Source: JBIKWM01 sp044356305
GTDB lineage: Bacteria > Bacteroidota > Bacteroidia > UBA10329
Direction of reading: 5' to 3'
DNA length: 52,848 nucleotides
NCBI GenBank assembly: GCA_044356305.1
Contig: JBIKWM010000023.1
Location: 1 to 52,848 of the forward strand
The notes under the pieces were generated by a model. It was not told where the DNA came from. It did no database searches and saw only the letters and a program-made list of their open reading frames with translations. A program made the position numbers and the translations under genes. This document shows positions 1 to 6,852 of the stretch, piece after piece (position 1 is the first letter of the stretch; each line of letters opens with the position of its first letter).

Positions 1-57
1 AACCACATCCCCGAAGCGCTGAAGGCACTCAAAGAGGCGGATGCGAAAGTGAAGTAG
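1..57 (+). CDS. C-terminal end of an unidentified protein (partial)
   Basis: The first reading frame is open from the window edge to a TAG at 55-57 and encodes an 18-residue Lys/Ala-rich tail ending KEADAKVK. Too little is present to name a family. A roughly 100-base gap separates it from the next gene, which has its own promoter, so it is probably a separate transcription unit. Confidence 0.5.
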   Translation, partial: NHIPEALKALKEADAKVK

Positions 58-149
58 GTTCGGGCCTCAGTTTCCTGATGAGGCGGGGCACCGTGACAGG
101 TGTAAGGCCATTGCCCCACCTGAATGTCATGCTCCCCGCCCCACCGCCC

Positions 150-157
150 TACCTTTG
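150..157 (+). promoter_or_regulatory. Bacteroidota -7 element TACCTTTG
   Basis: TACCTTTG matches the TAnnTTTG consensus of Bacteroidota sigma-A promoters and ends 5 bases before the ATG at 163. This supports 163 rather than 124 as the start of the downstream gene and implies a very short leader. Confidence 0.6.
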
Positions 158-162
158 ACGCC

Positions 163-1725
163 ATGCGCTGGCGGCAGGTGTTGGCACTTGTGTACCTGAT
201 GGGGCTTGGCAGCGCATCTGTGGGCCAGACCTATAATGTGCCCCTCAACAATCTGGTGTATTACGGCTTTGAGGCCGACCTGTACCGCAAGGGTAGCGAG
301 TTCCATACGTCCATGAAGCCTTACAGGATGGATGACCTGAACCGCTCTATCCGCTACGATTCGCTGCGCACGTTCAACCATCACCATTCGAAGTTCTCAA
401 AGTCATTTATTGGGCGGAAGATTGTAAGCCGCAGCCTGTTGCAGCTCGATTCGAGCCGGTTTGCCATAGCGGCCGACCTTGTGTTCAATTTTGAGATAGG
501 CCGCGATTTTGTAGGCAAGTACAACTACCTGGTCAATACCAAGGGGGCGCGTCTATTTGGGCGGATAGGCAAGCGGGTGAGCTATTACACCGCCATTTTT
601 GAGACCCAGGCCACCTTCATGCCCTACATGGTGCGCGAGATACAGGCCCGGAGCGCAGTGCCGGGCTTCGGCCGCGCCAAGGATTTCCCGTTCAATCGTG
701 GTCTATGGCAGGCATTCAAGACGGTGCCCAACGGCTATGACTTTGCCCTTGTGCAGGGCTATGTGAGCTATTCGGCCACCAGATGGCTCAATGTACAACT
801 GGGCCACGACCGCTTCTTTATCGGTGACGGCTACCGCTCGCTCTTCCTGAGCGATGCAGGGTTCAGCTACCCCTTTGTGAAGGCCGAGGCCAGTTTTTGG
901 AAGATGCGCTACACCATGCTCTGGAACTCGTTGCAGGACATCAGCATACCGGTGCCGTTCGAGAGTGGGTTCGTCAAGAAATGGGGCTCGTTCCATTACC
1001 TGTCCTACAATGCAACGCCCTGGCTGCAGGCGGGCCTGTTCGGTGCGGTGGTGTGGGGCAGGGGCAAGGCCAACGGTGTGGGCGGGCTCAATCTGAGGTT
1101 CAGGCCATTCAACCGTACCATCATCTACGGCCAGTTGCTGATTGATGACCTGGCTGTGGCCGAGATGTTTGATGGGTCGGGCCACATGGGCCAGAAGGTG
1201 GGCCTTCAACTGGGGGTCAAGGTGCACGCCCCTTTCCGTGCCAAGGGCCTCATGCTGCAGATGGAGTACAACACCGTGCGGCCCTACACCTATGCCACGG
1301 CCGACCGCTACATCAATTACGGTCATTACAATCAGGCCCTGGCCCACCCGCTGGGAGCCAACTTCCACGAGCTGGTGGGCATTCTGCATTACCGCTACAA
1401 GGACATCGCATTCATGTACAAGCTCAATTATGCGGTGATAGGGCGCGATACGAGCGCCACCTCGTACGGGGCCGACATCAACAAACCCACCACCCAGGCG
1501 GCACTGGGCCAATGGTCGTATGGCAACACCACCGCCCAGGGCATAGGCAGCACGGTGCTGATGCAGGACATTAACCTGAGCTACACCGTGAACCGGGCCA
1601 GCAACTTCTATGTGATCCTGGGGCTGCAGCACAGGCAGGAGACCACCGCCCTGGCCACAGAGAAGAACGTGTATGTGTACTTCGCCCTGCGTACCATGCT
1701 CAGCAACCTGTACAACGACTATTGA
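163..1725 (+). CDS. RemB/Wzi-like outer-membrane beta-barrel protein (first of a tandem pair)
   Basis: About 520 residues. A signal peptide (MRWRQVLALVYLMG...) ends near the Gln of SVGQ. It is followed by alternating aromatic/polar strands typical of an outer-membrane barrel and the block GHDRFFIGDGYRSLFLSD followed by FWKMRY, which resembles Bacteroidota RemB (gliding-associated) and Wzi-like capsule-assembly barrels. The protein ends in Tyr (NDY), a common barrel C-terminus. ATG 163 is preferred over the ATG at 124 because the -7 box lies between them and only 163 starts a signal peptide. Its TGA overlaps the next ATG by one base, so the pair is probably co-translated. Function is by family resemblance only: surface polysaccharide or motility related. 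Confidence 0.72.
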   Translation: MRWRQVLALVYLMGLGSASVGQTYNVPLNNLVYYGFEADLYRKGSEFHTSMKPYRMDDLNRSIRYDSLRTFNHHHSKFSKSFIGRKIVSRSLLQLDSSRFAIAADLVFNFEIGRDFVGKYNYLVNTKGARLFGRIGKRVSYYTAIFETQATFMPYMVREIQARSAVPGFGRAKDFPFNRGLWQAFKTVPNGYDFALVQGYVSYSATRWLNVQLGHDRFFIGDGYRSLFLSDAGFSYPFVKAEASFWKMRYTMLWNSLQDISIPVPFESGFVKKWGSFHYLSYNATPWLQAGLFGAVVWGRGKANGVGGLNLRFRPFNRTIIYGQLLIDDLAVAEMFDGSGHMGQKVGLQLGVKVHAPFRAKGLMLQMEYNTVRPYTYATADRYINYGHYNQALAHPLGANFHELVGILHYRYKDIAFMYKLNYAVIGRDTSATSYGADINKPTTQAALGQWSYGNTTAQGIGSTVLMQDINLSYTVNRASNFYVILGLQHRQETTALATEKNVYVYFALRTMLSNLYNDY

Positions 1726-3293
1726 TGCGGTGGCGGTGGGCATATATGGTGGCCATGGTGCTAATGGCGCACGCAGCCGGGGCCCAGCAGGCCACCATGG
1801 CCGATGCCTTCCTCGGCCCCGACAGCGCCACGTGGGCCCGCATACGCAGTGGCGACTACACCGTGCACCCGGCCATAAGCCCCATCGGGCTGCGCACGGT
1901 AACTGACACTGTTGGGGTGAGCGCCCTCACCAAGGGCCGGTTCCTGCGCGGGCACCTGCTCAACGTGAGCAAAGGGGCGTTCTCGTTCGCAGTGGATCCG
2001 AGCATCGATGCGCTTTTCCGCTACGGCACAGGGTCGGGTGTGGCACCGGTGGTGGGCGCGGGGCTGCGCCTGCGGGCTGATATCACCAACAGGATGCTGG
2101 CCGAGGTTGAGTACCAGTTTCTGACGCAGTGGCCCATGCAGATGGATGCCATGGGCAGCACGGTGGGCGGTGTGGTGCCCGGCCGTGGGCCGATAGATAT
2201 GGTGAATCCGGGTGGCAGCGCATCGGTGCACGATGTAAGGGCCCGGGTGGCCTACAGGCCCAGCGAGTTCTTCACCGTTGATGCGGGCTATGACAAGCTG
2301 CAGTTTGGCACCGGCCACCGCTCACTGTTCCTGTCGCCCAATGCGGACCAGTTCCTGTTCCTGCGGCTCAACACCTCCTTTTGGCGCATCAGGTACATCA
2401 ATGTGTTCGCCAATTTCCGCGACATCAGGCCCGGGGCCTATCCCAACAAGTTCGGCACCTTCCATTACCTGAGCATGAATGTGGGCAAGCGGCTCAACTT
2501 CGGGCTGTTTGAGAGCATCATATGGCAGGGGGCCGATAGCACGGGGTCGCGCGGTTTCGAGCCGAACTATCTCAATCCCATCATCTTCTACCGCCCGGTG
2601 GAGTTCTCGCTCAACTCGCCCGACAATGCCTTTGTGGGCCTCGATGTGCGGTTGCGCTTTGCCGGCAATAACCACGTCTATGGCCAGTTGCTGCTCGATG
2701 AGTTCATTCTGGGCGAGGTGTTTGCCAAACTGAAGAGCGATACCACCGTGCCCGTGGAGTTTTGGGGCAACAAGCAGGGCTGGCAGATAGGGCTGATGGG
2801 TCATGAGCCCTTCAAGTTGAAGGGGCTGTTCTACCGCACGGAGTTCAACTGGGTGCGGCCATTCACCTATACCCACGTGACGGTGGAGCAGAACTATGGC
2901 CACGCCAATCAGGCCCTGGCGCATCCGCTGGGGGCCAACTTCATGGAGTCGTTCACCAACCTGGGCTGGCGGAGGGGCCGCTGGGCCATAGACCTGCGCT
3001 ACACCTGGGCCACCTATGGCACCGACAGCAGCGGGGTGAGCCACGGGCAGGACATCTACAAGAGCTACCTACTGCGTGTGCGGGAGTACGGCAACTACAT
3101 GACCCAGGGCCTAAAGACCCAGCTGAACCATGTGGCACTCACGGCCGGGTACCTTATCAACCCCGAGATGAACCTGCGGGCCATAGCCGGTGTGGCCTAC
3201 CGCGATGAGCGGTCATCGCATTTTCACCGCTCCGACTTCTATTTCACCATCGGCATATCGTCCTCGCTTTTCAGGTATTACTCCGATTATTGA
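1725..3293 (+). CDS. RemB/Wzi-like outer-membrane beta-barrel protein (second of the pair)
   Basis: About 522 residues. The signal peptide is MRWRWAYMVAMVLMAHAAGAQ. It shares with its upstream neighbour the blocks GTGHRSLFLSP, SFWRIRYINVF, GQLLLDEF, VRPFTY and NQALAHPLGANF, so the two are diverged tandem paralogues. The pattern YLNPIIFYRPVEF...DNAFVG is the part I most associate with RemB-type gliding proteins. It ends in YSDY, again a barrel-like C-terminus. The start ATG overlaps the upstream stop (TGATG). Outer-membrane location is well supported; a gliding role is inferred from the family and from sprA nearby. Confidence 0.72.
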   Translation: MRWRWAYMVAMVLMAHAAGAQQATMADAFLGPDSATWARIRSGDYTVHPAISPIGLRTVTDTVGVSALTKGRFLRGHLLNVSKGAFSFAVDPSIDALFRYGTGSGVAPVVGAGLRLRADITNRMLAEVEYQFLTQWPMQMDAMGSTVGGVVPGRGPIDMVNPGGSASVHDVRARVAYRPSEFFTVDAGYDKLQFGTGHRSLFLSPNADQFLFLRLNTSFWRIRYINVFANFRDIRPGAYPNKFGTFHYLSMNVGKRLNFGLFESIIWQGADSTGSRGFEPNYLNPIIFYRPVEFSLNSPDNAFVGLDVRLRFAGNNHVYGQLLLDEFILGEVFAKLKSDTTVPVEFWGNKQGWQIGLMGHEPFKLKGLFYRTEFNWVRPFTYTHVTVEQNYGHANQALAHPLGANFMESFTNLGWRRGRWAIDLRYTWATYGTDSSGVSHGQDIYKSYLLRVREYGNYMTQGLKTQLNHVALTAGYLINPEMNLRAIAGVAYRDERSSHFHRSDFYFTIGISSSLFRYYSDY

Positions 3294-3389
3294 GGGTCAG
3301 CCCCGCGCTGCCACCTATTTCCCGTCCGACCGAGTCTTTCCGTACCTGTGCATAGGGCATGAATGGGCCGCTGGATACAACTTTGCGGC

Positions 3390-4028
3390 ATGGTATGGCG
3401 CGAGGCCTGGGAGCAACGGTGGTTCCGTATCCATATGGTAGTCACTGGTATTGTCATGTTCATTGTGATGAACGTGATCATACGTGTGATGGACCACATG
3501 GAGACTGTGCCGGGGGCGGTGATCAACGACCCGATACTGCCGCATCTGCCCGTGGTGGACATGACCTGGCCGCTGACGTTCCTCATCTATTCCAGTCTGG
3601 GGCTTCTGATATGGAGCAACCGCAACGACCCGCGCGCTTTTCTGCTGGCGTGCCAGACCTACAGCCTCATGATATTCACCCGTACCATCACGCTCTACTC
3701 ATTCCCTTTGGAGGCCCCGGTGGATATCATCCCGCTGGCCGACCCCATTGTGATGGCCAAGAGCGAGCACGGGCTCATTCACACCAAAGACCTGTTCTTC
3801 TCAGGCCACACGGCCACCACCTTCCTGTGTTTCCTCACTACGGTCAATCCGAGGCTAAGGGCATGGTTCCTCATCGCATCGCTGCTGGTGGGCATGTTCG
3901 TGCTGCTACAGCATGTGCACTACACCATAGACGTGATAGCCGCCCCGTTCATCACCTACATGTGCCACAGGCTCACTTTGGTGGTGAATGAGAAACTGGT
4001 GCCGACAGAGGGTCAGCGGCTTTCCTGA
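3390..4028 (+). CDS. PAP2_C family membrane enzyme (sphingomyelin-synthase-like)
   Basis: About 212 residues with five or six hydrophobic segments. It carries the two catalytic blocks of the sphingomyelin synthase / PAP2_C family: DLFFSGHTATT, and HVHYTIDVIAAPF near the C-terminus, which together supply the His-His-Asp triad. Family members transfer phospho-head-groups onto ceramide or diacylglycerol at the membrane. Bacteroidota make sphingolipids, so a sphingolipid head-group transferase is a reasonable inference, but the substrate cannot be read from sequence. ATG 3390 (MVWREAW) follows CTTTGCGGC with the spacing seen at other starts here; ATG 3363 is an in-frame alternative. The 3' end overlaps the convergent SPOR gene by 16 bases. 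Confidence 0.72.
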   Translation: MVWREAWEQRWFRIHMVVTGIVMFIVMNVIIRVMDHMETVPGAVINDPILPHLPVVDMTWPLTFLIYSSLGLLIWSNRNDPRAFLLACQTYSLMIFTRTITLYSFPLEAPVDIIPLADPIVMAKSEHGLIHTKDLFFSGHTATTFLCFLTTVNPRLRAWFLIASLLVGMFVLLQHVHYTIDVIAAPFITYMCHRLTLVVNEKLVPTEGQRLS

Positions 4029-4441
4029 GGCTGCGCGAACTTGATCTCGTCCTTTACCACAAACCCGCCTGGGAATCTGTAAGAGATGTCCTGCTTGAGG
4101 CGCATGGCCTCTACCTCGGTGCGCAGGTCGCCCACGCGCACCTTATAGTTGGGCGATTGGAAGATGAGGTAGGCGGGCACATCGGGAAAGTCGCGGAGGA
4201 AATCGTTGCGCACATCGTTGGCCTGCTGGCGGCTATCGTTGCCCGAGCCGGAGAAGAGCTGAACCCTGTAGCCATCGGTGCCGCCCTTGTGCTCGCTGTA
4301 CCTGCGGTGCATGGCCAGGAGCGAATCGACCTGGGCGCTGCGCATCACCGTGGCCGAAGTAGGCACCAGCGGGGGCCTGTCGCTGCTCTGCGCCATGGCG
4401 AGCATGGGCAGGAACATGATGAGCAGTGCCGAGCGGTGCAT
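4013..4441 (-). CDS. Secreted SPOR-domain protein
   Basis: About 142 residues. The signal peptide is MHRSALLIMFLPMLAMAQ. The C-terminal ~75 residues (YRVQLFSGSGNDSRQQA...YKVRVGDLRTEVEAMRL...) fit a SPOR domain, which binds denuded peptidoglycan glycan strands. It is probably a small periplasmic or lipid-free cell-envelope protein. The ATG at 4441 is chosen because a TACCTTTG box ends 4 bases upstream; a longer in-frame start at 4474 would begin before that box. It is convergent with the PAP2_C gene. Confidence 0.75.
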   Translation of the reverse strand: MHRSALLIMFLPMLAMAQSSDRPPLVPTSATVMRSAQVDSLLAMHRRYSEHKGGTDGYRVQLFSGSGNDSRQQANDVRNDFLRDFPDVPAYLIFQSPNYKVRVGDLRTEVEAMRLKQDISYRFPGGFVVKDEIKFAQPQESR

Positions 4442-4445
4442 GGCG

Positions 4446-4453
4446 CAAAGGTA
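4446..4453 (-). promoter_or_regulatory. -7 element TACCTTTG for the SPOR gene
   Basis: Perfect TAnnTTTG on the minus strand, ending 4 bases before ATG 4441. It indicates a nearly leaderless mRNA. Confidence 0.6.
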
Positions 4454-4637
4454 CCGTGGGCGGAGTGGTGGCATAGGGGGCGGATTGAAATTCGGACGTG
4501 GGAGCAGGATCAGGCTACGGGCGGATGTTTCTGTCTGACATCCACTGCAAGAGGCGCGCCACTACCGGTGGCACACAGCCTGAAACGACAACCGCCCCTT
4601 GCGGAGCGGTCATCAGATGTTCTATTATTGATACAGA

Positions 4638-5315
4638 TCACTTCAGCACGAAGCGGATAGGGATGGTGAACTGCACCGGTACGGGCTTGCCGCGCTGCTT
4701 GCCAGGGGTGTAGCCTTTGATCGTGGTCACTACGCGCATGGCCTCCTTATCAAGAAAGGGATCAACTCCGCGCACCACTTTCACATCCTTTATCTCTCCG
4801 CTCTTGCCTACCACGTAGCTCACATACACCACCCCGGTTATGCCGTTCTCTTTGGCAATGCTGGGGTATTGTACGTTCTCACCGATGAACTTGAGGAGGG
4901 CGGCATCGCCACCGGGGAAGGTGGGCATGTCCTCTACAATGGTGAAGAAATCGGGCTCGGCAGGTTCAGGCTCGGGGGCGGGCGGGGCCTCGAAGGTCTC
5001 GGTAACAGTGGTCTGGTCGGCCTCCACGTCCTGTATCTCGATGTCCTCTACCTCCACATCGTCTTCCACGATCTCAATCTCAGGTGCGGGGGGCGGGGGA
5101 GGGGGGGGCGGTGGTTTCACCTCCTGTTCGGTGATGGGGATGATCTCTTCCTCGATGTTCTCGACCATGAGCTGACCCAGGTCCTGGACCACCTCATCGT
5201 AGGCCTTGTACTCGAATGCGGCTAGCACAAGTGACAGTGCAACTGCGAATCCGGCCGAGAGGAACAAGCCTTTGCGTTTCTCAAGGTCTACTTCTGGGTT
5301 CTTCTTTACTTCCAT
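4638..5315 (-). CDS. tonB: TonB family energy transducer
   Basis: 225 residues in classic TonB order. A short cytoplasmic N-terminus is followed by one membrane segment (LFLSAGFAVALSLVLAAF), an acidic and proline-rich periplasmic linker that includes nine consecutive prolines, and a C-terminal TonB domain (FPGGDAALLKFIGENVQYPSIAKENGITGVVYVSYVV..., ending IPIRFVLK). It would couple ExbBD proton-motive force to outer-membrane receptors such as the one at 38-40 kb. It lies downstream of vanZ-like and gcvH, an order recurrent beside sprA in flavobacteria. It has its own promoter at 5333-5340. Confidence 0.9.
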   Translation of the reverse strand: MEVKKNPEVDLEKRKGLFLSAGFAVALSLVLAAFEYKAYDEVVQDLGQLMVENIEEEIIPITEQEVKPPPPPPPPPAPEIEIVEDDVEVEDIEIQDVEADQTTVTETFEAPPAPEPEPAEPDFFTIVEDMPTFPGGDAALLKFIGENVQYPSIAKENGITGVVYVSYVVGKSGEIKDVKVVRGVDPFLDKEAMRVVTTIKGYTPGKQRGKPVPVQFTIPIRFVLK

Positions 5316-5332
5316 GGCTCAGTAAGGGGCGT

Positions 5333-5340
5333 TAAAGGTA
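5333..5340 (-). promoter_or_regulatory. -7 element TACCTTTA for tonB
   Basis: TACCTTTA, one mismatch to TAnnTTTG, ends 17 bases before the tonB ATG. It suggests tonB can be transcribed separately from the vanZ-gcvH pair. Confidence 0.5.
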
Positions 5341-5366
5341 AATGATCGTATTGCCTGTGCAAGTGT

Positions 5367-5744
5367 TCAGATGTGAGGTTTACCCTGATTCCATGATCGG
5401 CTTATGAACGGGCCTGCCACCCACAGTGCGAGCGTGGCCCCGAGGGCATCGGCAGCCAGATCGAGGGCGCTGCCGCTGCGGCCGGGAATGTAGTGGTGCT
5501 GCACCACCTCGGTGAGCAGGCCGTACACCACCACAGGGCCAAGGATGTGCATGTTACGGGCCAGGGTGGCGCGCTGCCACAGGGTGGCCATCACCCCGAA
5601 AAGGACCAGATGGATGAGCTTATCGACACCCGGCCATGCCAGGAAGGGCCACCTCGGGGTGCCATCGGAAGGGCGCAACAGCACAAAGGTGACCGCGGCT
5701 GTCCACGCCACGGCCCATGCCACCGGCACGGCCCGCTTTATCAA
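5367..5744 (-). CDS. VanZ family membrane protein
   Basis: 125 residues with four hydrophobic segments. It has the VanZ-like motifs DKLIHLVLFGV, an E-x-x-Q-type segment in LLTEVVQHH, and GRSGSALDLAADALGA. VanZ-fold proteins are small membrane proteins of mostly unknown function; the name comes from teicoplanin resistance but that role is not implied here. Its ATG overlaps the gcvH stop by 4 bases (ATGA), indicating translational coupling. The gcvH-vanZ pairing next to sprA is common in Bacteroidota. Confidence 0.82.
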   Translation of the reverse strand: MIKRAVPVAWAVAWTAAVTFVLLRPSDGTPRWPFLAWPGVDKLIHLVLFGVMATLWQRATLARNMHILGPVVVYGLLTEVVQHHYIPGRSGSALDLAADALGATLALWVAGPFISRSWNQGKPHI

Positions 5745-6121
5745 GCCCCTATGAGTGCGCGGTAGTCGGTGGCGCTGAGCAGACCGGCATACTCCGAGGG
5801 GTCGCTCATGCGCACCTTCACCATCCAGCCGTCACCATACGGGTCGCGGTTCACCGAGGCGGGGTCGGCATCGATGCCGGCATTCATCTCAAGCACCTCG
5901 CCCGATACGGGCATGAACAGGTCTGACACAGTCTTCACCGCCTCTACGGTGCCGAACACCTCGTGCTGGGCCAGGGTGTCGCCAACGGTGTTGATGTCAA
6001 CAAACACGATGTCGCCCAGCTCGTGCTGTGCGTGGTCGGTGACGCCTATGGTGGCGGTATCGCCTTCCATGCGTACCCATTCGTGGTCTTTTGTGTAGCG
6101 CAGGTTGTCAGGGAAATTCAT
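5741..6121 (-). CDS. gcvH: Glycine cleavage system H protein
   Basis: 126 residues, the normal length. The lipoyl-attachment segment is EVFGTVEAVKTVSDLFMPVSG, with Lys63 as the lipoylated residue, and the N-terminal block YTKDHEWV is typical. GcvH carries the aminomethyl intermediate between the P, T and L proteins of glycine cleavage and can also act in lipoate relay. The other gcv genes are not in the window, as is usual for Bacteroidota, where gcvH sits beside sprA. The -7 box TACATTTG lies 28 bases upstream. Confidence 0.95.
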   Translation of the reverse strand: MNFPDNLRYTKDHEWVRMEGDTATIGVTDHAQHELGDIVFVDINTVGDTLAQHEVFGTVEAVKTVSDLFMPVSGEVLEMNAGIDADPASVNRDPYGDGWMVKVRMSDPSEYAGLLSATDYRALIGA

Positions 6122-6149
6122 TTGGGTTGTGCTGTTTCTCAGTTGCGGC

Positions 6150-6157
6150 CAAATGTA
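6150..6157 (-). promoter_or_regulatory. -7 element TACATTTG for gcvH-vanZ
   Basis: Perfect TAnnTTTG on the minus strand, 28 bases upstream of the gcvH start. It would drive gcvH and the coupled vanZ-like gene. Confidence 0.55.
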
Positions 6158-6315
6158 AACCGTTGGCCGTGCCCACGGATGTGCGTTACGTCACGGGGTG
6201 CTGCGCCTGTTGGGGCCCGATGTGGTGATTGATACCCCCCATTTGGGGGAGATGGAAGCATCCTTTGGCACTGAACTTTTGTGCCGCGTCTGACCCGATT
6301 CACCTGCAGCGCCTC

Positions 6316-6492
6316 ATGAAACACCCTATCATTTCCACCCTGGCGGCCCTTTTGCCCACAGCGCTGCTGGTGGGGCAGGCGTACACGGTGCTGGGGGCGG
6401 GGGGGCAACCCGATTATGCGTCAACGCAGCGTGGCTCTGCGTCAACGCAGCGTGGCTCTGCGTCAACGCAGAATGGCTCTGCGTCAACGTAG
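6316..6492 (+). CDS. Short secreted repeat protein, probably truncated by amber codons
   Basis: 58 residues: a signal-peptide-like start (MKHPIISTLAALLPTALLVGQ), a short segment, then heptads S-T-Q-[R/N]-G-S-A until a TAG at 6490-6492. The TAG arises from CAG to TAG in the fourth repeat unit. The same frame continues with more heptads beyond the stop and meets a second identical TAG near 6678. Either a longer Ser/Thr/Gln/Gly-rich secreted protein has been truncated, or only the short product is made. It belongs to no family I recognise. The coding claim rests on the signal peptide and on the repeat staying in frame with it. Confidence 0.4.
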   Translation: MKHPIISTLAALLPTALLVGQAYTVLGAGGQPDYASTQRGSASTQRGSASTQNGSAST

Positions 6493-6753
6493 AGTGGTTC
6501 CGCGTCAACGCAGAATGGTTCCGCGACAACGCAGCGTGGCTCTGCGACAACGCAGCGTGGCTCTGCGTCAACGCAGCGTGGCTCTGCGTCAACGCAGAAT
6601 GGTTCCACGACAACGCAGAATGGCTCTGCATCAACGCAGAATGGCTCTGCGACAAAGCAGCGTGGCTCTGCGTCAACGTAGAGTGGTTCCGCGTCAACGC
6701 AGCGTGGCTCTGCGACAACGCAGAATGGCCCTGCATCAACGCAGAATGGCCCT
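6418..6753 (+). repeat. 21-bp tandem repeat array, 16 units
   Basis: Sixteen consecutive 21-bp units of the form GCGwCAACGCAGCGTGGCTC plus a final T, followed by a broken seventeenth. Units differ at a few fixed positions (CGT/AAT/AGT after the CAG; GGCTCT/GGTTCC/GGCCCT at the end; GTC/GAC near the start). The variants occur in mixed order, which suggests slippage and unequal exchange. The unit length is a multiple of three, so every frame gives a heptad repeat. The array lies between the gcvH promoter and the 3' end of sprA. Confidence 0.93.
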
Positions 6754-6852
6754 GCGACAACTACGACCATCGGCCTTAGCACATGTGACCACCGAAGAGC
6801 GGGCCGACCTGGCCGCGGCCGCGACCGACTTTGCGGCCATGCTCGGCCACCC

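Noticed and set aside
6418..6753. CRISPR array
   Set aside because: Units are directly adjacent with no unique spacers, and no cas genes are present.
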